Source: GCA-2689995 sp964529325 (GTDB taxonomy: Bacteria > Fidelibacterota > Marinisomatia > SCGC-AAA003-L08 > GCA-2689995). From it: a stretch of 64,000 nucleotides of DNA. Position 1 is the stretch's first letter. Each line of letters starts with the position of its first letter. The position numbers and the translations under genes were made by a program. Shown piece by piece: positions 36,611 through 44,538 of the stretch. The notes below the pieces were generated by a model. That model saw nothing but the letters and a program-made list of their open reading frames with translations, was not told the DNA's origin and ran no database searches. The DNA lies in NCBI GenBank assembly GCA_964529325.1, contig CAZGWH010000001.1, forward strand, positions 1 to 64,000, in the 5' to 3' direction.

Positions 36611-37141
36611 ATGAATAAGATAAAAACAAAAATAAATTTAATTGGTTTAATATCAATTATTACTTTATCAGCAATTTCACTTAATCAATCAGCAGGTAGT
36701 ATTAGTGGTAATTCTGGGTCTGATAACGGTGATGTTTTCCCTGTTATTGCTCAGGATTTTAATATAAATGTGAGTGAAGCAAATGATGGATTTAGAGATA
36801 TTAGCGTAATTATACCCGTTGATGAAATAACTACAGATAATTGGATGCGAGATGTTCATATGAGAATGTCAATATTTGATAGTAAATATAAAAATATTGA
36901 ATTTATGAGTAAAACAAACATTCCATTAGAATCAGGAATTTATGATTTAGCAGGTAATTTAAAAATAAATGGCATATCAAATCCTTCTACATTACAGATT
37001 GAAATTTATAATAAGGGTGATAATTTATTTGCAAAAGGTTCATCAACTGTTAGTTTAACTGCATATAAAATTGCTTCCCCTGGAATGGGTTCAATGAAAG
37101 TAAAAGATAAAATTTCGATTAACTTTGATTTAAAACTCTAA
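36611..37141 (+). CDS. YceI-like exported protein
   Basis: 176 residues with an N-terminal signal (INLIGLISIITLSAISLNQSAG). The remainder follows the YceI lipocalin-like pattern: IPVDEITTDNWMRDVHMR, NIEFMSKTNI, YDLAGNLKINGISNPSTLQI, and PGMGSMKVKDKISINFDL. YceI proteins bind polyprenyl chains or similar lipids in the periplasm. It sits in a plus-strand set with the TetR, DUF2892 and Lgt-like genes. Confidence 0.8.
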   Translation: MNKIKTKINLIGLISIITLSAISLNQSAGSISGNSGSDNGDVFPVIAQDFNINVSEANDGFRDISVIIPVDEITTDNWMRDVHMRMSIFDSKYKNIEFMSKTNIPLESGIYDLAGNLKINGISNPSTLQIEIYNKGDNLFAKGSSTVSLTAYKIASPGMGSMKVKDKISINFDLKL

Positions 37142-37151
37142 ACTTAAAATA

Positions 37152-37358
37152 ATGAATTTTATTCATAATTTAAGTTTATTTGATAAACGATTACGAGTTT
37201 TACTGGGCATATTCTTTGAAATAATTGCTGTATTAATTCCGTTTAGTTTTTGGTTGAAAATAATTTTTCTCACAATGTCAATTTATGGAATTGGAACAAG
37301 CGCAATTGGAGTATGCCCAATATATAAAATATTTGGAATCTCAACATGTTCAAAATAA
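37152..37358 (+). CDS. DUF2892 (YgaP-type transmembrane) protein
   Basis: 68 residues with two membrane helices, beginning LFDKRLRVLLGIFFEIIAVL and ending GIGTSAIGVCPIYKIFGIST C. The G-x-CPxY-x-x-x-G pattern is the DUF2892 signature. Such modules occur alone or fused to rhodaneses in sulfur metabolism. It lies 10 bp downstream of the YceI-like gene and 10 bp upstream of the Lgt-like gene. Confidence 0.8.
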   Translation: MNFIHNLSLFDKRLRVLLGIFFEIIAVLIPFSFWLKIIFLTMSIYGIGTSAIGVCPIYKIFGISTCSK

Positions 37359-37368
37359 AACCCGTATA

Positions 37369-38313
37369 ATGAAAATTAAAAATGACTATGGGCCAATTGT
37401 TTTATTTCAATTTGGAAAATATTATTTTACTACATTTGGATTTCTTCTTGGTGTTGGCACACTCCTCGGATTCATCCAATTTTTATTTTTTTTAGGATAT
37501 AGAGGTGTAACATTAGAATCTAAATTAATTTCTCAGTTAATTTTATATATTGGTATTTCAATCCCTTTAGGCTCTTATTTAATGGCACGATTTACAGATA
37601 TTCCAAAATTAATAACTGGAAAATTATTATTAAAAAATTACTTTAGAATTCCTGGATTTAGCTTTTGGGGAGGGTTGATTTTAGGAGGATTAATTATAAT
37701 CATTTTTTCATTATTTCATCAAATACCATTGTTATGCTTAACCGATTCTTTAGTAATTGGATTATCGTTTGGTCAAATATTTGGGCGTTTAGGATGTTTA
37801 AATTATGGATGTTGCCATGGTATTGAGTGTGAAAACAATTCATGGTTTATTAAATATAATCATCCTAATTCCAAGGTTTACCGAACAGACCAACGCTTAA
37901 TTGGCAAACCACTATATCCAACACAAATTATTTCAGCATTAAGTAATTTCATTATTTGGACTATTTTAATTTCTATGACTATTGGTATAAATAATATGTC
38001 AACCGGAATTTTAACAATTATCTATTTAATATTATTTAGTCTAAAACGCTTTTTAATAGAATTTTATAGAGGTGAACTTCCTCGAACAAATTTTTTCACT
38101 TTTACACTATGGCAATGGCTAAGTATAATTTTGTTTTCAATTGGAATTTATATCACAATTCATTTAAGTGGGTTTGAACTGCCTACTAAATTATTACATT
38201 CATTTGAAATGGGAATAACTTATGTTTATGATTCTATTTCAATTGTGTTAATTACTGTATTCATATTAACATCAATTTACTCTTTTCATTATCGAAAAGT
38301 TGGATCTTGGTAA
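37369..38313 (+). CDS. Prolipoprotein diacylglyceryl transferase-like (Lgt family) membrane protein
   Basis: 314 residues from ATG 37369; a longer frame from 37285 merely overlaps the DUF2892 gene. About seven membrane helices. The Lgt signature region reads FGRLGCLNYGCCHGIEC (about 140-156) rather than the usual GRxGNFxNxExxG; R and G are kept, but a Cys replaces the conserved Asn and a CC pair follows. Downstream YPTQIISALSNFIIW and LIEFYRGELPR match the later Lgt segments. It may be a second, divergent Lgt, or an enzyme that transfers a lipid to another acceptor. Confidence 0.7.
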   Translation: MKIKNDYGPIVLFQFGKYYFTTFGFLLGVGTLLGFIQFLFFLGYRGVTLESKLISQLILYIGISIPLGSYLMARFTDIPKLITGKLLLKNYFRIPGFSFWGGLILGGLIIIIFSLFHQIPLLCLTDSLVIGLSFGQIFGRLGCLNYGCCHGIECENNSWFIKYNHPNSKVYRTDQRLIGKPLYPTQIISALSNFIIWTILISMTIGINNMSTGILTIIYLILFSLKRFLIEFYRGELPRTNFFTFTLWQWLSIILFSIGIYITIHLSGFELPTKLLHSFEMGITYVYDSISIVLITVFILTSIYSFHYRKVGSW

Positions 38314-38315
38314 AT

Positions 38316-38525
38316 TTATTTATTATCTTTAAAAATAATTTTCGAAATAATTATTCCAAAGCAATATCCATTTATAGAAGCACCCAAAAACATTGTAGGT
38401 GGAATAAATAGTAACCAATGCACATTTTCAATTCCACTTAATAAAATACCCGTCCACAAGAAACATCCAGATATAAAAAAGAAAAATCGTTGAAATGGTT
38501 TTAATTTATGAGATTTAAGATTCAT
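38316..38525 (-). CDS. Small two-helix membrane protein
   Basis: 69 residues with two hydrophobic helices (FFFISGCFLWTGILLSG and LLFIPPTMFLGASINGYCFG). It faintly resembles DUF2892 proteins in size and in the C-terminal Gly-Cys turn, but I cannot assign it. Its start overlaps the end of the 182-residue membrane protein by 11 bp, so it is the last gene of the ArsR-linked operon. Confidence 0.6.
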   Translation of the reverse strand: MNLKSHKLKPFQRFFFFISGCFLWTGILLSGIENVHWLLFIPPTMFLGASINGYCFGIIISKIIFKDNK

Positions 38526-39063
38526 ATTTTACTTTCAATGAAATTGGTTTAACAATCAATGGTAAAAGTATATGTACCATTCCTAATACCACACCACCTA
38601 TTACAGCTTGCCATGATATAAAAATTGCAAATGGCGTAACATCGTATAATGAATTTGTTGACTTCAAACTCCATTGACTAAACTCAGTCATTCCAAATAA
38701 TATAAACAAATATGTAAAATGTAATCCATTAGCAATAATATGCACTAAATATTCTTTGTCTGGCAGACCACCCATTAATTCACGACTATCGTATTCAGTT
38801 AATATATCAACTACAAGCACGATAACATCAATTAGAGCTAAAAAAAGAGCCACCCAGAGTAAAACTCCACTTATATTTTTTATGAGTAAAAGATAAATGA
38901 TAGTAGGAAATAATAAAGCTCTCGCAGAATGAAGCCAATGTTCATATCGAGATTCTTCCCATTTGTAGAGTTTAAATTTCCAAATATGATAATAAAAACC
39001 ATCAATAAGCCCAATTCCAGCAAATAGTGCAATTATAATAGCGATGTATGTAGTTGAAATCAA
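38515..39063 (-). CDS. Polytopic membrane protein of the ArsR-linked operon
   Basis: 182 residues with five predicted helices: IAIIIALFAGIGLIDGFYYH; LLFPTIIYLLLIKNISGVLL running into WVALFLALIDVIVLVVDILT; IIANGLHFTYLFILFG; PFAIFISWQAVIGGVVLG and MVHILLPLIV. Loops contain conserved-looking EESRYEHWLHSARA and TEYDSRELMGGLPDKEYLVH. Not recognised. The TTG start has an excellent Shine-Dalgarno, AAGGAGA (39072-39078). It follows the ArsR gene by 13 bp, suggesting that its expression is under ArsR control. Confidence 0.75.
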   Translation of the reverse strand: MISTTYIAIIIALFAGIGLIDGFYYHIWKFKLYKWEESRYEHWLHSARALLFPTIIYLLLIKNISGVLLWVALFLALIDVIVLVVDILTEYDSRELMGGLPDKEYLVHIIANGLHFTYLFILFGMTEFSQWSLKSTNSLYDVTPFAIFISWQAVIGGVVLGMVHILLPLIVKPISLKVKYES

Positions 39064-39076
39064 AATTTATCTCCTT

Positions 39077-39394
39077 TTAACAACACGAATTTAACACATC
39101 TAAAAAAGAATTGAGATTAGTTTTAATTGATTTAAAATCAAGACCATACACAACTTCTCGCCCCTGCTTTGTTTTTATCATTATACCAGACTCATACATC
39201 ATGGACAAATGGCGAGATACATTAGACTGATTAATATCAATTTTTTCTGATACTTGTCCTACCGTCATTTGCCCATGTTCCATAAAGAGAAGTACAATTT
39301 CAGCTCTACTATTATCACTAAATGCCTTGAAAAAATTTCCAGACAAAAATGATTTACATTGTTTTAATAGTGATTTTCCGCAACAACTTCCCAT
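39077..39394 (-). CDS. ArsR-family regulator with terminal cysteine pairs
   Basis: 105 residues. Winged helix-turn-helix of ArsR/SmtB type: AFSDNSRAEIVLLFMEHGQM, TVGQVSEKIDINQSNVSRHL and TKQGREVVYGLD. The classic CVC metal site in the recognition region is absent. Instead Cys residues cluster at the ends: GSCCG and KQC at the N-terminus and NSCC at the C-terminus. This suggests a thiol- or metal-based sensor of a less common type, but the ligand is unknown. It lies 12 bp downstream of a Cys-rich membrane protein gene, and two matching inverted repeats precede the operon. Confidence 0.88.
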   Translation of the reverse strand: MGSCCGKSLLKQCKSFLSGNFFKAFSDNSRAEIVLLFMEHGQMTVGQVSEKIDINQSNVSRHLSMMYESGIMIKTKQGREVVYGLDFKSIKTNLNSFLDVLNSCC

Positions 39395-39406
39395 AATTAG
39401 ATCTGG

Positions 39407-39655
39407 TTATTTAGATTTACTACAACAGTTAGAATCTGGTGAACAACAAGAACAACAGCAACATTTACCTCTCCAGGATCTCAAGACAAATCCAAGAACA
39501 ATTAATGGTAATCCAAATACTGCAAGATGTCCACAGCAAGTAGCACAACATTGTCCAAATAATCCAATACTAACTAAATACGCACCCCCAACAAATGTTA
39601 TAAAATCAATTAGACCATATAAATATTGGCAAGATTTACTTTTTTCGCAGTTCAT
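39407..39655 (-). CDS. Cys-rich small membrane protein (14 Cys in 82 residues)
   Basis: 82 residues. Two membrane helices (YGLIDFITFVGGAYLVSIGL and LAVFGLPLIVLGFVLRSW) are joined by a loop with GQCCATCCGH. The tail reads RGKCCCCSCCSPDSNCCSK. MNCEKSKSC adds two more Cys at the N-terminus. Cys clusters at every soluble part suggest binding of metal ions or sulfur/thiol chemistry at the membrane face, but this is inference; no family is recognised. It is the first gene of the ArsR operon, with a strong AAGGAGA ribosome-binding site and twin operators upstream. Confidence 0.8.
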   Translation of the reverse strand: MNCEKSKSCQYLYGLIDFITFVGGAYLVSIGLFGQCCATCCGHLAVFGLPLIVLGFVLRSWRGKCCCCSCCSPDSNCCSKSK

Positions 39656-39683
39656 AATATCTCCTTTGTTTAATTATTTTATT

Positions 39684-39697
39684 TGCGTCAACACGCA
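39684..39697. promoter_or_regulatory. Inverted-repeat operator, copy 1 (ArsR operon)
   Basis: TGCGT-CAAC-ACGCA, a 5-bp inverted repeat 29 bp upstream of the Cys-rich gene start. It matches copy 2 in 11 of 14 positions and is followed by similar bases (TAAGT vs AGTAT). Confidence 0.6.
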
Positions 39698-39713
39698 TAA
39701 GTTAAATATTATA

Positions 39714-39727
39714 TGCATTTACACGCA
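39714..39727. promoter_or_regulatory. Inverted-repeat operator, copy 2 (ArsR operon)
   Basis: TGCAT-TTAC-ACGCA, exactly 30 bp from copy 1, about three helical turns, so two repressor dimers could bind the same face of the DNA. One arm has a mismatch in the inverted repeat. Confidence 0.55.
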
Positions 39728-39909
39728 AGTATTTTAATAAAAAATCTTTTCTGTCGATTTATAAAATAATTTCAATAAAATTTGATATCAAAATCGGGAT
39801 TACATAGGAAAATCAACACATGTCCTAACTAAAATTGAAGATTTAACTTTCATCAAAAGACATTCAATAAAAAGATTAAAAGGTGAAATATGTAAAAGCT
39901 GAATAAATA

Positions 39910-41511
39910 TTATTCTAAAATAATATTTACAATTGAAATTATATCAGAAATATTTACTTCATTATCCAAATTTAAATCACTTAATGCTATTTGAGCATCG
40001 GATAATATAGAATTGCCCAACACATATTCAACAATTATAATTATATCTAAAATATTTAATATTGCATCATTATTTACATTTCCCATAATAACAGAAATAC
40101 ATGTATTCATTGAAAATGGTGGGATGGAAATTTGATTTAATCCTGCTTCATAGGATCTATTTATAGAATCATACCCATCAATTTCTTTCCTTAAAGTATC
40201 AGCTGTCCAATGAGTCCATAATAAGTCATTATTAAATGCATTTTCCACTGAAATAATAAGAGTCGTATCAGAGACATTTGTAATAATTCCAGATTCGTCA
40301 AAATCATTATTAAATTTCCAACCAAATAACCGAGGACAATTAATAAACTTTTCAATTCCGCCATTTGTTACAAACATAATTGTATCAGAGAAGGATTCAG
40401 GAAATTGTAATTGTATATTTTCAGTCATATCCTTTGCCATCCAATCATATAACATCGCTGAAAATGCAGTTGCCCTTTTTTGAAAATGTTCATCTTCGCT
40501 ATTATTAATAGCATCAAACCCTGTTGGCCCACCTACATTATGTGCAAGTAACATAGTAACCAAATTATTTCTCATTATATTGTCAGTCATTGATGATAAA
40601 AATAAGGAATGTAACCAAGTATTTCGATAAATATGTTCTTCTGATTTATCAAATAAATTATATTCTGTTACCCAGATTTCATGATTTTGAATTAGTGCAG
40701 TTGTATCCTGAAATCCTCTCCATTCTTCTATTCGAGGGATATCAAAATATGGATAGCTAATAAATTGTCTATCTGTATATCCCGCATGAGAATCTTTCAT
40801 ATATAAATATACATGCCAAGTTAAAGCATCAAATGAATCCGATTGAATATTTGCATATAAACTATCATTCCAATGAGTAGCTCTTTCAGAGTCCCCTCTA
40901 TTCCCTCCAGTTATTGTTATTTTGGCTTCTGGTAATATAGTTTGTAGTGAATCAATATATATTTGGCAATCGCGAGCATAATCACCAGCTGTAGGGTATT
41001 TCGCAATATAAAATTCATTAGGATGATTTATTTCACTACCTAATTCTAAATTTCTAAATTGCATACCATTTTGCATCGCATTAGTAACAGATTCCATTGA
41101 GGTTCTAACATCCGTAGTAATCATATTCATAATAAAAATACCTTCTGCCCCAGTAACATTTAACGCATTTTGAAAATGAATAGGACGAATATCGATTTGA
41201 GGTAGGTTTATCCAATTATTTGGTAAAGTATCAACAGGAAGAGTATCATTAATTATTGGCTCATCTAAAAACCAACCCGTTGCCCAATCCCAATATGAGG
41301 CACCTGAAGGGTATCGGAGGATATCAGGTTTCATTGTTGCCACAGAATCAGTAAACTCTCCATTAATCCAAGATGGCCCACGCACAGTATTTCCATTAAA
41401 ACCATATTTTGGAACAGAACGAGTTTCCCCCAATGAAACTTCAATATCTTGAGAAATACTTATTGAAACCAGAAAAACTAAATTAACTAAAAGAAACCTC
41501 ATAATTACCAT
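39910..41511 (-). CDS. Secreted glycoside-hydrolase-like protein with dockerin-like tail
   Basis: 533 residues; signal peptide (FLLVNLVFLVSISISQ). The start may be ATG 41511 or ATG 41502. The body looks like a clan GH-A (alpha/beta)8 barrel of the GH39/51/79 type: an early MKPDILRYPSGASYWDW strand, FRNLELGSEINHPNEFY (about 150-166, Glu in the acid/base position), FDALTWHVYLYM, and WVTEYNLFD (about 279-287, Glu in the nucleophile position). The C-terminal 60 residues are the duplicated dockerin-like repeat (GNVNNDAILNILDIIIIVE and SDLNLDNEVNISDIISIVN). The substrate is not deducible, and the enzyme class is inferred from motif placement. Confidence 0.7.
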   Translation of the reverse strand: MVIMRFLLVNLVFLVSISISQDIEVSLGETRSVPKYGFNGNTVRGPSWINGEFTDSVATMKPDILRYPSGASYWDWATGWFLDEPIINDTLPVDTLPNNWINLPQIDIRPIHFQNALNVTGAEGIFIMNMITTDVRTSMESVTNAMQNGMQFRNLELGSEINHPNEFYIAKYPTAGDYARDCQIYIDSLQTILPEAKITITGGNRGDSERATHWNDSLYANIQSDSFDALTWHVYLYMKDSHAGYTDRQFISYPYFDIPRIEEWRGFQDTTALIQNHEIWVTEYNLFDKSEEHIYRNTWLHSLFLSSMTDNIMRNNLVTMLLAHNVGGPTGFDAINNSEDEHFQKRATAFSAMLYDWMAKDMTENIQLQFPESFSDTIMFVTNGGIEKFINCPRLFGWKFNNDFDESGIITNVSDTTLIISVENAFNNDLLWTHWTADTLRKEIDGYDSINRSYEAGLNQISIPPFSMNTCISVIMGNVNNDAILNILDIIIIVEYVLGNSILSDAQIALSDLNLDNEVNISDIISIVNIILE

Positions 41512-41598
41512 TATTAAATTAGGGATAATTTATGTAAGTTTTAAATCACTGCATAATAAAAAAACAGAGAATTGATGTTTTAATAACAGCAAAGCAAG

Positions 41599-42930
41599 TT
41601 AATTACCAATTATAATTCCAACTATTTGAATAATATCTATAACATTAATCTCATCATCTGAATTGATATCCATTAAAATATTGCAATCTTCACTTTCAAT
41701 TATACAGCTAACTGTTAAAACTATATCAAGTATATTAATATTCCCATCTAAATTTATATCGCCCGATAAATCATTAATATCTCTAACGCATCTCACTGCA
41801 TTAAATACATAATGGATATCACCCTGAGGCCCCATAGAGAAAGGATAGTCATCTGGATTTCCCGTTTTATAATCACTTCGTTGTGCCCCTGCTCCATGCA
41901 CATCCATTAACTGATTATTGATAATACCCTGAGCTTCACCAAAAGCTATATATGCAGATGTTGAATAAGGGTTTGGACTGTTAATATGTGTAGTTCCTGT
42001 CCAAAAATATGGATATTGGTTTGGATTATCAAACGGATCTAAAATTTCTGTTGTATAAAATATTGGGTTTATAGCAGGTGAATTTGTAATATCAGGAGAC
42101 CTAGAATAATCGACAATACTGTGTAATTCTTTTGGGTTTGGTAACCGCCAATCATCATGCCCTCCTAATTCAAGATTTTCAGCAAAATTTAATGCATTTT
42201 CCCAATCATAAAAATTGCCATCATCAGCTTGTTGCCACATTAATCCTGTATTTAAATCACTTATTGTTTCATCATTATTATTTATAAAATTATTTGTACC
42301 ATATTCTACATTTCCTCGAACCAATCTAAAATACATTTGATTTAATTGAGAAAATTGGGGTGGTTTAAATTTAGGGTACCCTTTAATTCGACCATCAACA
42401 AAATTTACTCCAAATATAGTTTCTACCTCAAACATTGTTTCCCCAACATATTCAGTTGACGACCATGTTTGTGCATCTATTTCCCGCTCACCTATAGAAA
42501 CATCTCCTAGTGGTTGGTCAAAATAATTAGTATCAATGTACATATATATAGCTTCTTCCCCAAGAGACTCACCCGTAAATAATATAAGGGAATACAATTC
42601 TTTTAAGGTGGGAACTCGCCAATCAGAATAACCACCAAGCGTAAGGGTATCTGCTTTATTAATTGCATCTAAATTGTTAATTTTAGGACCCATATAATGT
42701 TGTCACATCAACCCCGTTATATTATCTGTAATGGTTCCATCTCCATTGTCAGTGTATGATGGTTGATTGCCCAAGTAACTTGCATCTTGACCATAGAATG
42801 CTTCGTCAATATCGGGTTCGGTAATTATTTGATTATTATTATAAAATGTTTCAACACCAGTATCTACAATTGGGTATGGATTTGACTGAGAAAATACAAT
42901 TGAACATAAAAATATAAATGAATACTTCAT
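41599..42930 (-). pseudogene. DUF1566 secreted protein interrupted by an in-frame TGA
   Basis: The signal peptide and first 75 codons (42930-42706) end at TGA 42703-42705, and the same frame continues without a break for the remaining 367 codons. The stop falls in the motif TDNITGLM-stop-Q, where the second DUF1566 repeat of the same protein has DLNTGLMWQQ, so TGA replaces a Trp codon (TGG). Each repeat continues with LGGYSDWRVPTLKELYSL or LGGHDDWRLPNPKELHSI. The C-terminus is dockerin-like (GDINLDGNINILDIVLTVS). Because TGA is a normal stop in this genome, this is a nonsense mutation, a sequencing error, or recoding. A restart at ATG 42693 would lack a signal peptide. Confidence 0.8.
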
Positions 42931-43014
42931 TTTAACTCCAAATTAATAATGAGTTCGACAAAGAATTTAATAAAAGGTTAACTAAAAATAATTATTATAA
43001 CAATTAATATTATC

Positions 43015-43374
43015 TTAAAAGTTTAATAGAGAATTTTGAAGTTTTTTTGTCAATTTATTAAAAACTAATTTATATGAATCATTAATTAATTGAAATACCA
43101 AATTATCAGGAATTGAGTTTGACATTATAATCGTATTCCAATGATCTTTATTTAAATGGTAACCTGGTATAATTTCACTATACATCCCCCTTTGGATAAT
43201 AGCATCTTCAGGGTTGCATTTCAAAGAAACTCTACATGGCTCTAAATCGATAGAAATTAACGCAAACATTTTACCCCCAATTTTTGCAACTAAAGGTGAA
43301 TCACCAAATGGATATGTTTCTATACACCCTTCTTTGTGTAACACATATTCTTTTACAGATATATAATCAAGCAT
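43015..43374 (-). CDS. MmcQ/YjbR family protein
   Basis: 119 residues with a CyaY-like fold, of the family called MmcQ/YjbR (DUF419). Typical pattern: KEGCIETYPFGDSPLVAKIG, GKMFALISID, VSLKCNPEDAI, IIPGYHLNKDHWNTI and a C-terminal SYKLVFNKL helix. Function in the cell is unclear. It stands 12 bp after the YcjF-like gene and ends the operon that begins with the ChaN-like gene. Confidence 0.9.
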   Translation of the reverse strand: MLDYISVKEYVLHKEGCIETYPFGDSPLVAKIGGKMFALISIDLEPCRVSLKCNPEDAIIQRGMYSEIIPGYHLNKDHWNTIIMSNSIPDNLVFQLINDSYKLVFNKLTKKLQNSLLNF

Positions 43375-43386
43375 CCATACCCTAAC

Positions 43387-44490
43387 TCAATCCATTTCTC
43401 CATTTTTCCCAAGCATATTAAATAATTTTTTTAATTTAATCTTTATTGAGTTATTATTTTCATTTTGAGATTTACGATTGTTATTATTATTAAATGATGT
43501 ATCAAAATTAACAATATTTTTAGGAAAAGCACTTTTTATTTTATCCCAAATTTCAACCCATGTATTCGATAAAGTTGGTAATATATCGTCAATAAATATT
43601 TGTCTAGAATAAATATAAAAATCTTTTGATGTTTTTGTAAATGTTTTTTTTTCAATTTCTAGATCCCAAGTTCCATAAGATCTACATCTTTGTATTGTTG
43701 CTTTACCAATAGATGTTGTTAATATGCCTGCACCAATACCTTGAATTATATCATCTGCGATTCGGCTTACAACTGGAATTCCACCCATCATTTTTTCAGT
43801 AAATTTTTCGGTAAAATTTAACATATTTACAGAGGTAATAATTTTTAAAACATCTTTTAAATAAATGACTGTTTGAGAGAAAGGTGGTCTCTGATTATAT
43901 AGGTTAACCAATTGATTAAACATTTTAAAATTTCTATAAATGATAAAATATATATCAAATGATCTAAAAGGACTGAGCGTTACACCTGCGATTGAATCTC
44001 TAACTGTATTTTTAACAATTAATTCTGCTTTTTCATTTAATATAATTAATACAGGTTGAATTATTTTGATATCAATCGTATCTATGTACTCTTTATGACT
44101 AAAATTGTTTGAATTGCTACTGATATGTTTAAATTCAGTTTGTAATTTTAATTTATAAGCATGACTAATATTTGGATTTTTTAATAATTTTTTTGAATAA
44201 TTTTCTATAAATAATTTATATTTATTTTTAAACTTAACAGAATTAATACCTCCATATTTTTGCGGTAAAGGGATATGTATAGATCTTTTATATGTTATAA
44301 ATATCCTTAAAAATGGAAAAACTGCCCATAATAATAATCCAATTATAATAATTATAAATAAAATTGCAATTATCGAGTTAAAATTAGCTAAAGTTTGGTA
44401 GGCTCTTAATAATTCAATGAAAATAAATGATAAAAAGAGAATCGAAATAAGTATTATAATTCGTTTAAAGTATTTAATTAATTTTAACAT
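43387..44490 (-). CDS. YcjF/DUF697-like membrane protein
   Basis: 367 residues. Two N-terminal membrane helices (RIIILISILFLSFIFIELL and SIIAILFIIIIIGLLLWAVF) are followed by a soluble helical part and a DUF697-type domain (about 165-290): VRDSIAGVTLSPFRSFDIYF, FKMFNQLVNLYN, and GIGAGILTTSIGKATIQRCR. DUF697 proteins (E. coli YcjF) usually pair with a YcjX-type GTPase, which is not here. The Asn-rich tail (NNNNRKSQNENNN) is low complexity. The start is backed by a GGGGGG-type Shine-Dalgarno. Confidence 0.7.
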   Translation of the reverse strand: MLKLIKYFKRIIILISILFLSFIFIELLRAYQTLANFNSIIAILFIIIIIGLLLWAVFPFLRIFITYKRSIHIPLPQKYGGINSVKFKNKYKLFIENYSKKLLKNPNISHAYKLKLQTEFKHISSNSNNFSHKEYIDTIDIKIIQPVLIILNEKAELIVKNTVRDSIAGVTLSPFRSFDIYFIIYRNFKMFNQLVNLYNQRPPFSQTVIYLKDVLKIITSVNMLNFTEKFTEKMMGGIPVVSRIADDIIQGIGAGILTTSIGKATIQRCRSYGTWDLEIEKKTFTKTSKDFYIYSRQIFIDDILPTLSNTWVEIWDKIKSAFPKNIVNFDTSFNNNNNRKSQNENNNSIKIKLKKLFNMLGKNGEMD

Positions 44491-44538
44491 AACCCCCCTC
44501 TTACCATAATCAAACTTATCTTAAAAATTAATAACCAT

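Noticed and set aside
39786..39902. A 39-codon plus-strand open frame between the Cys-rich operon and the glycoside-hydrolase-like gene
   Set aside because: It has no ATG, GTG or TTG and no ribosome-binding site, and it lies in an otherwise AT-rich non-coding gap. It may be a coding remnant, but nothing supports a functional gene.
42694..42705. TGA as selenocysteine or reassigned Trp
   Set aside because: TGA is a normal stop in several ATGA overlaps of this window, and the expected residue is Trp rather than Cys, so reassignment or selenocysteine is not supported. Occasional readthrough cannot be excluded.
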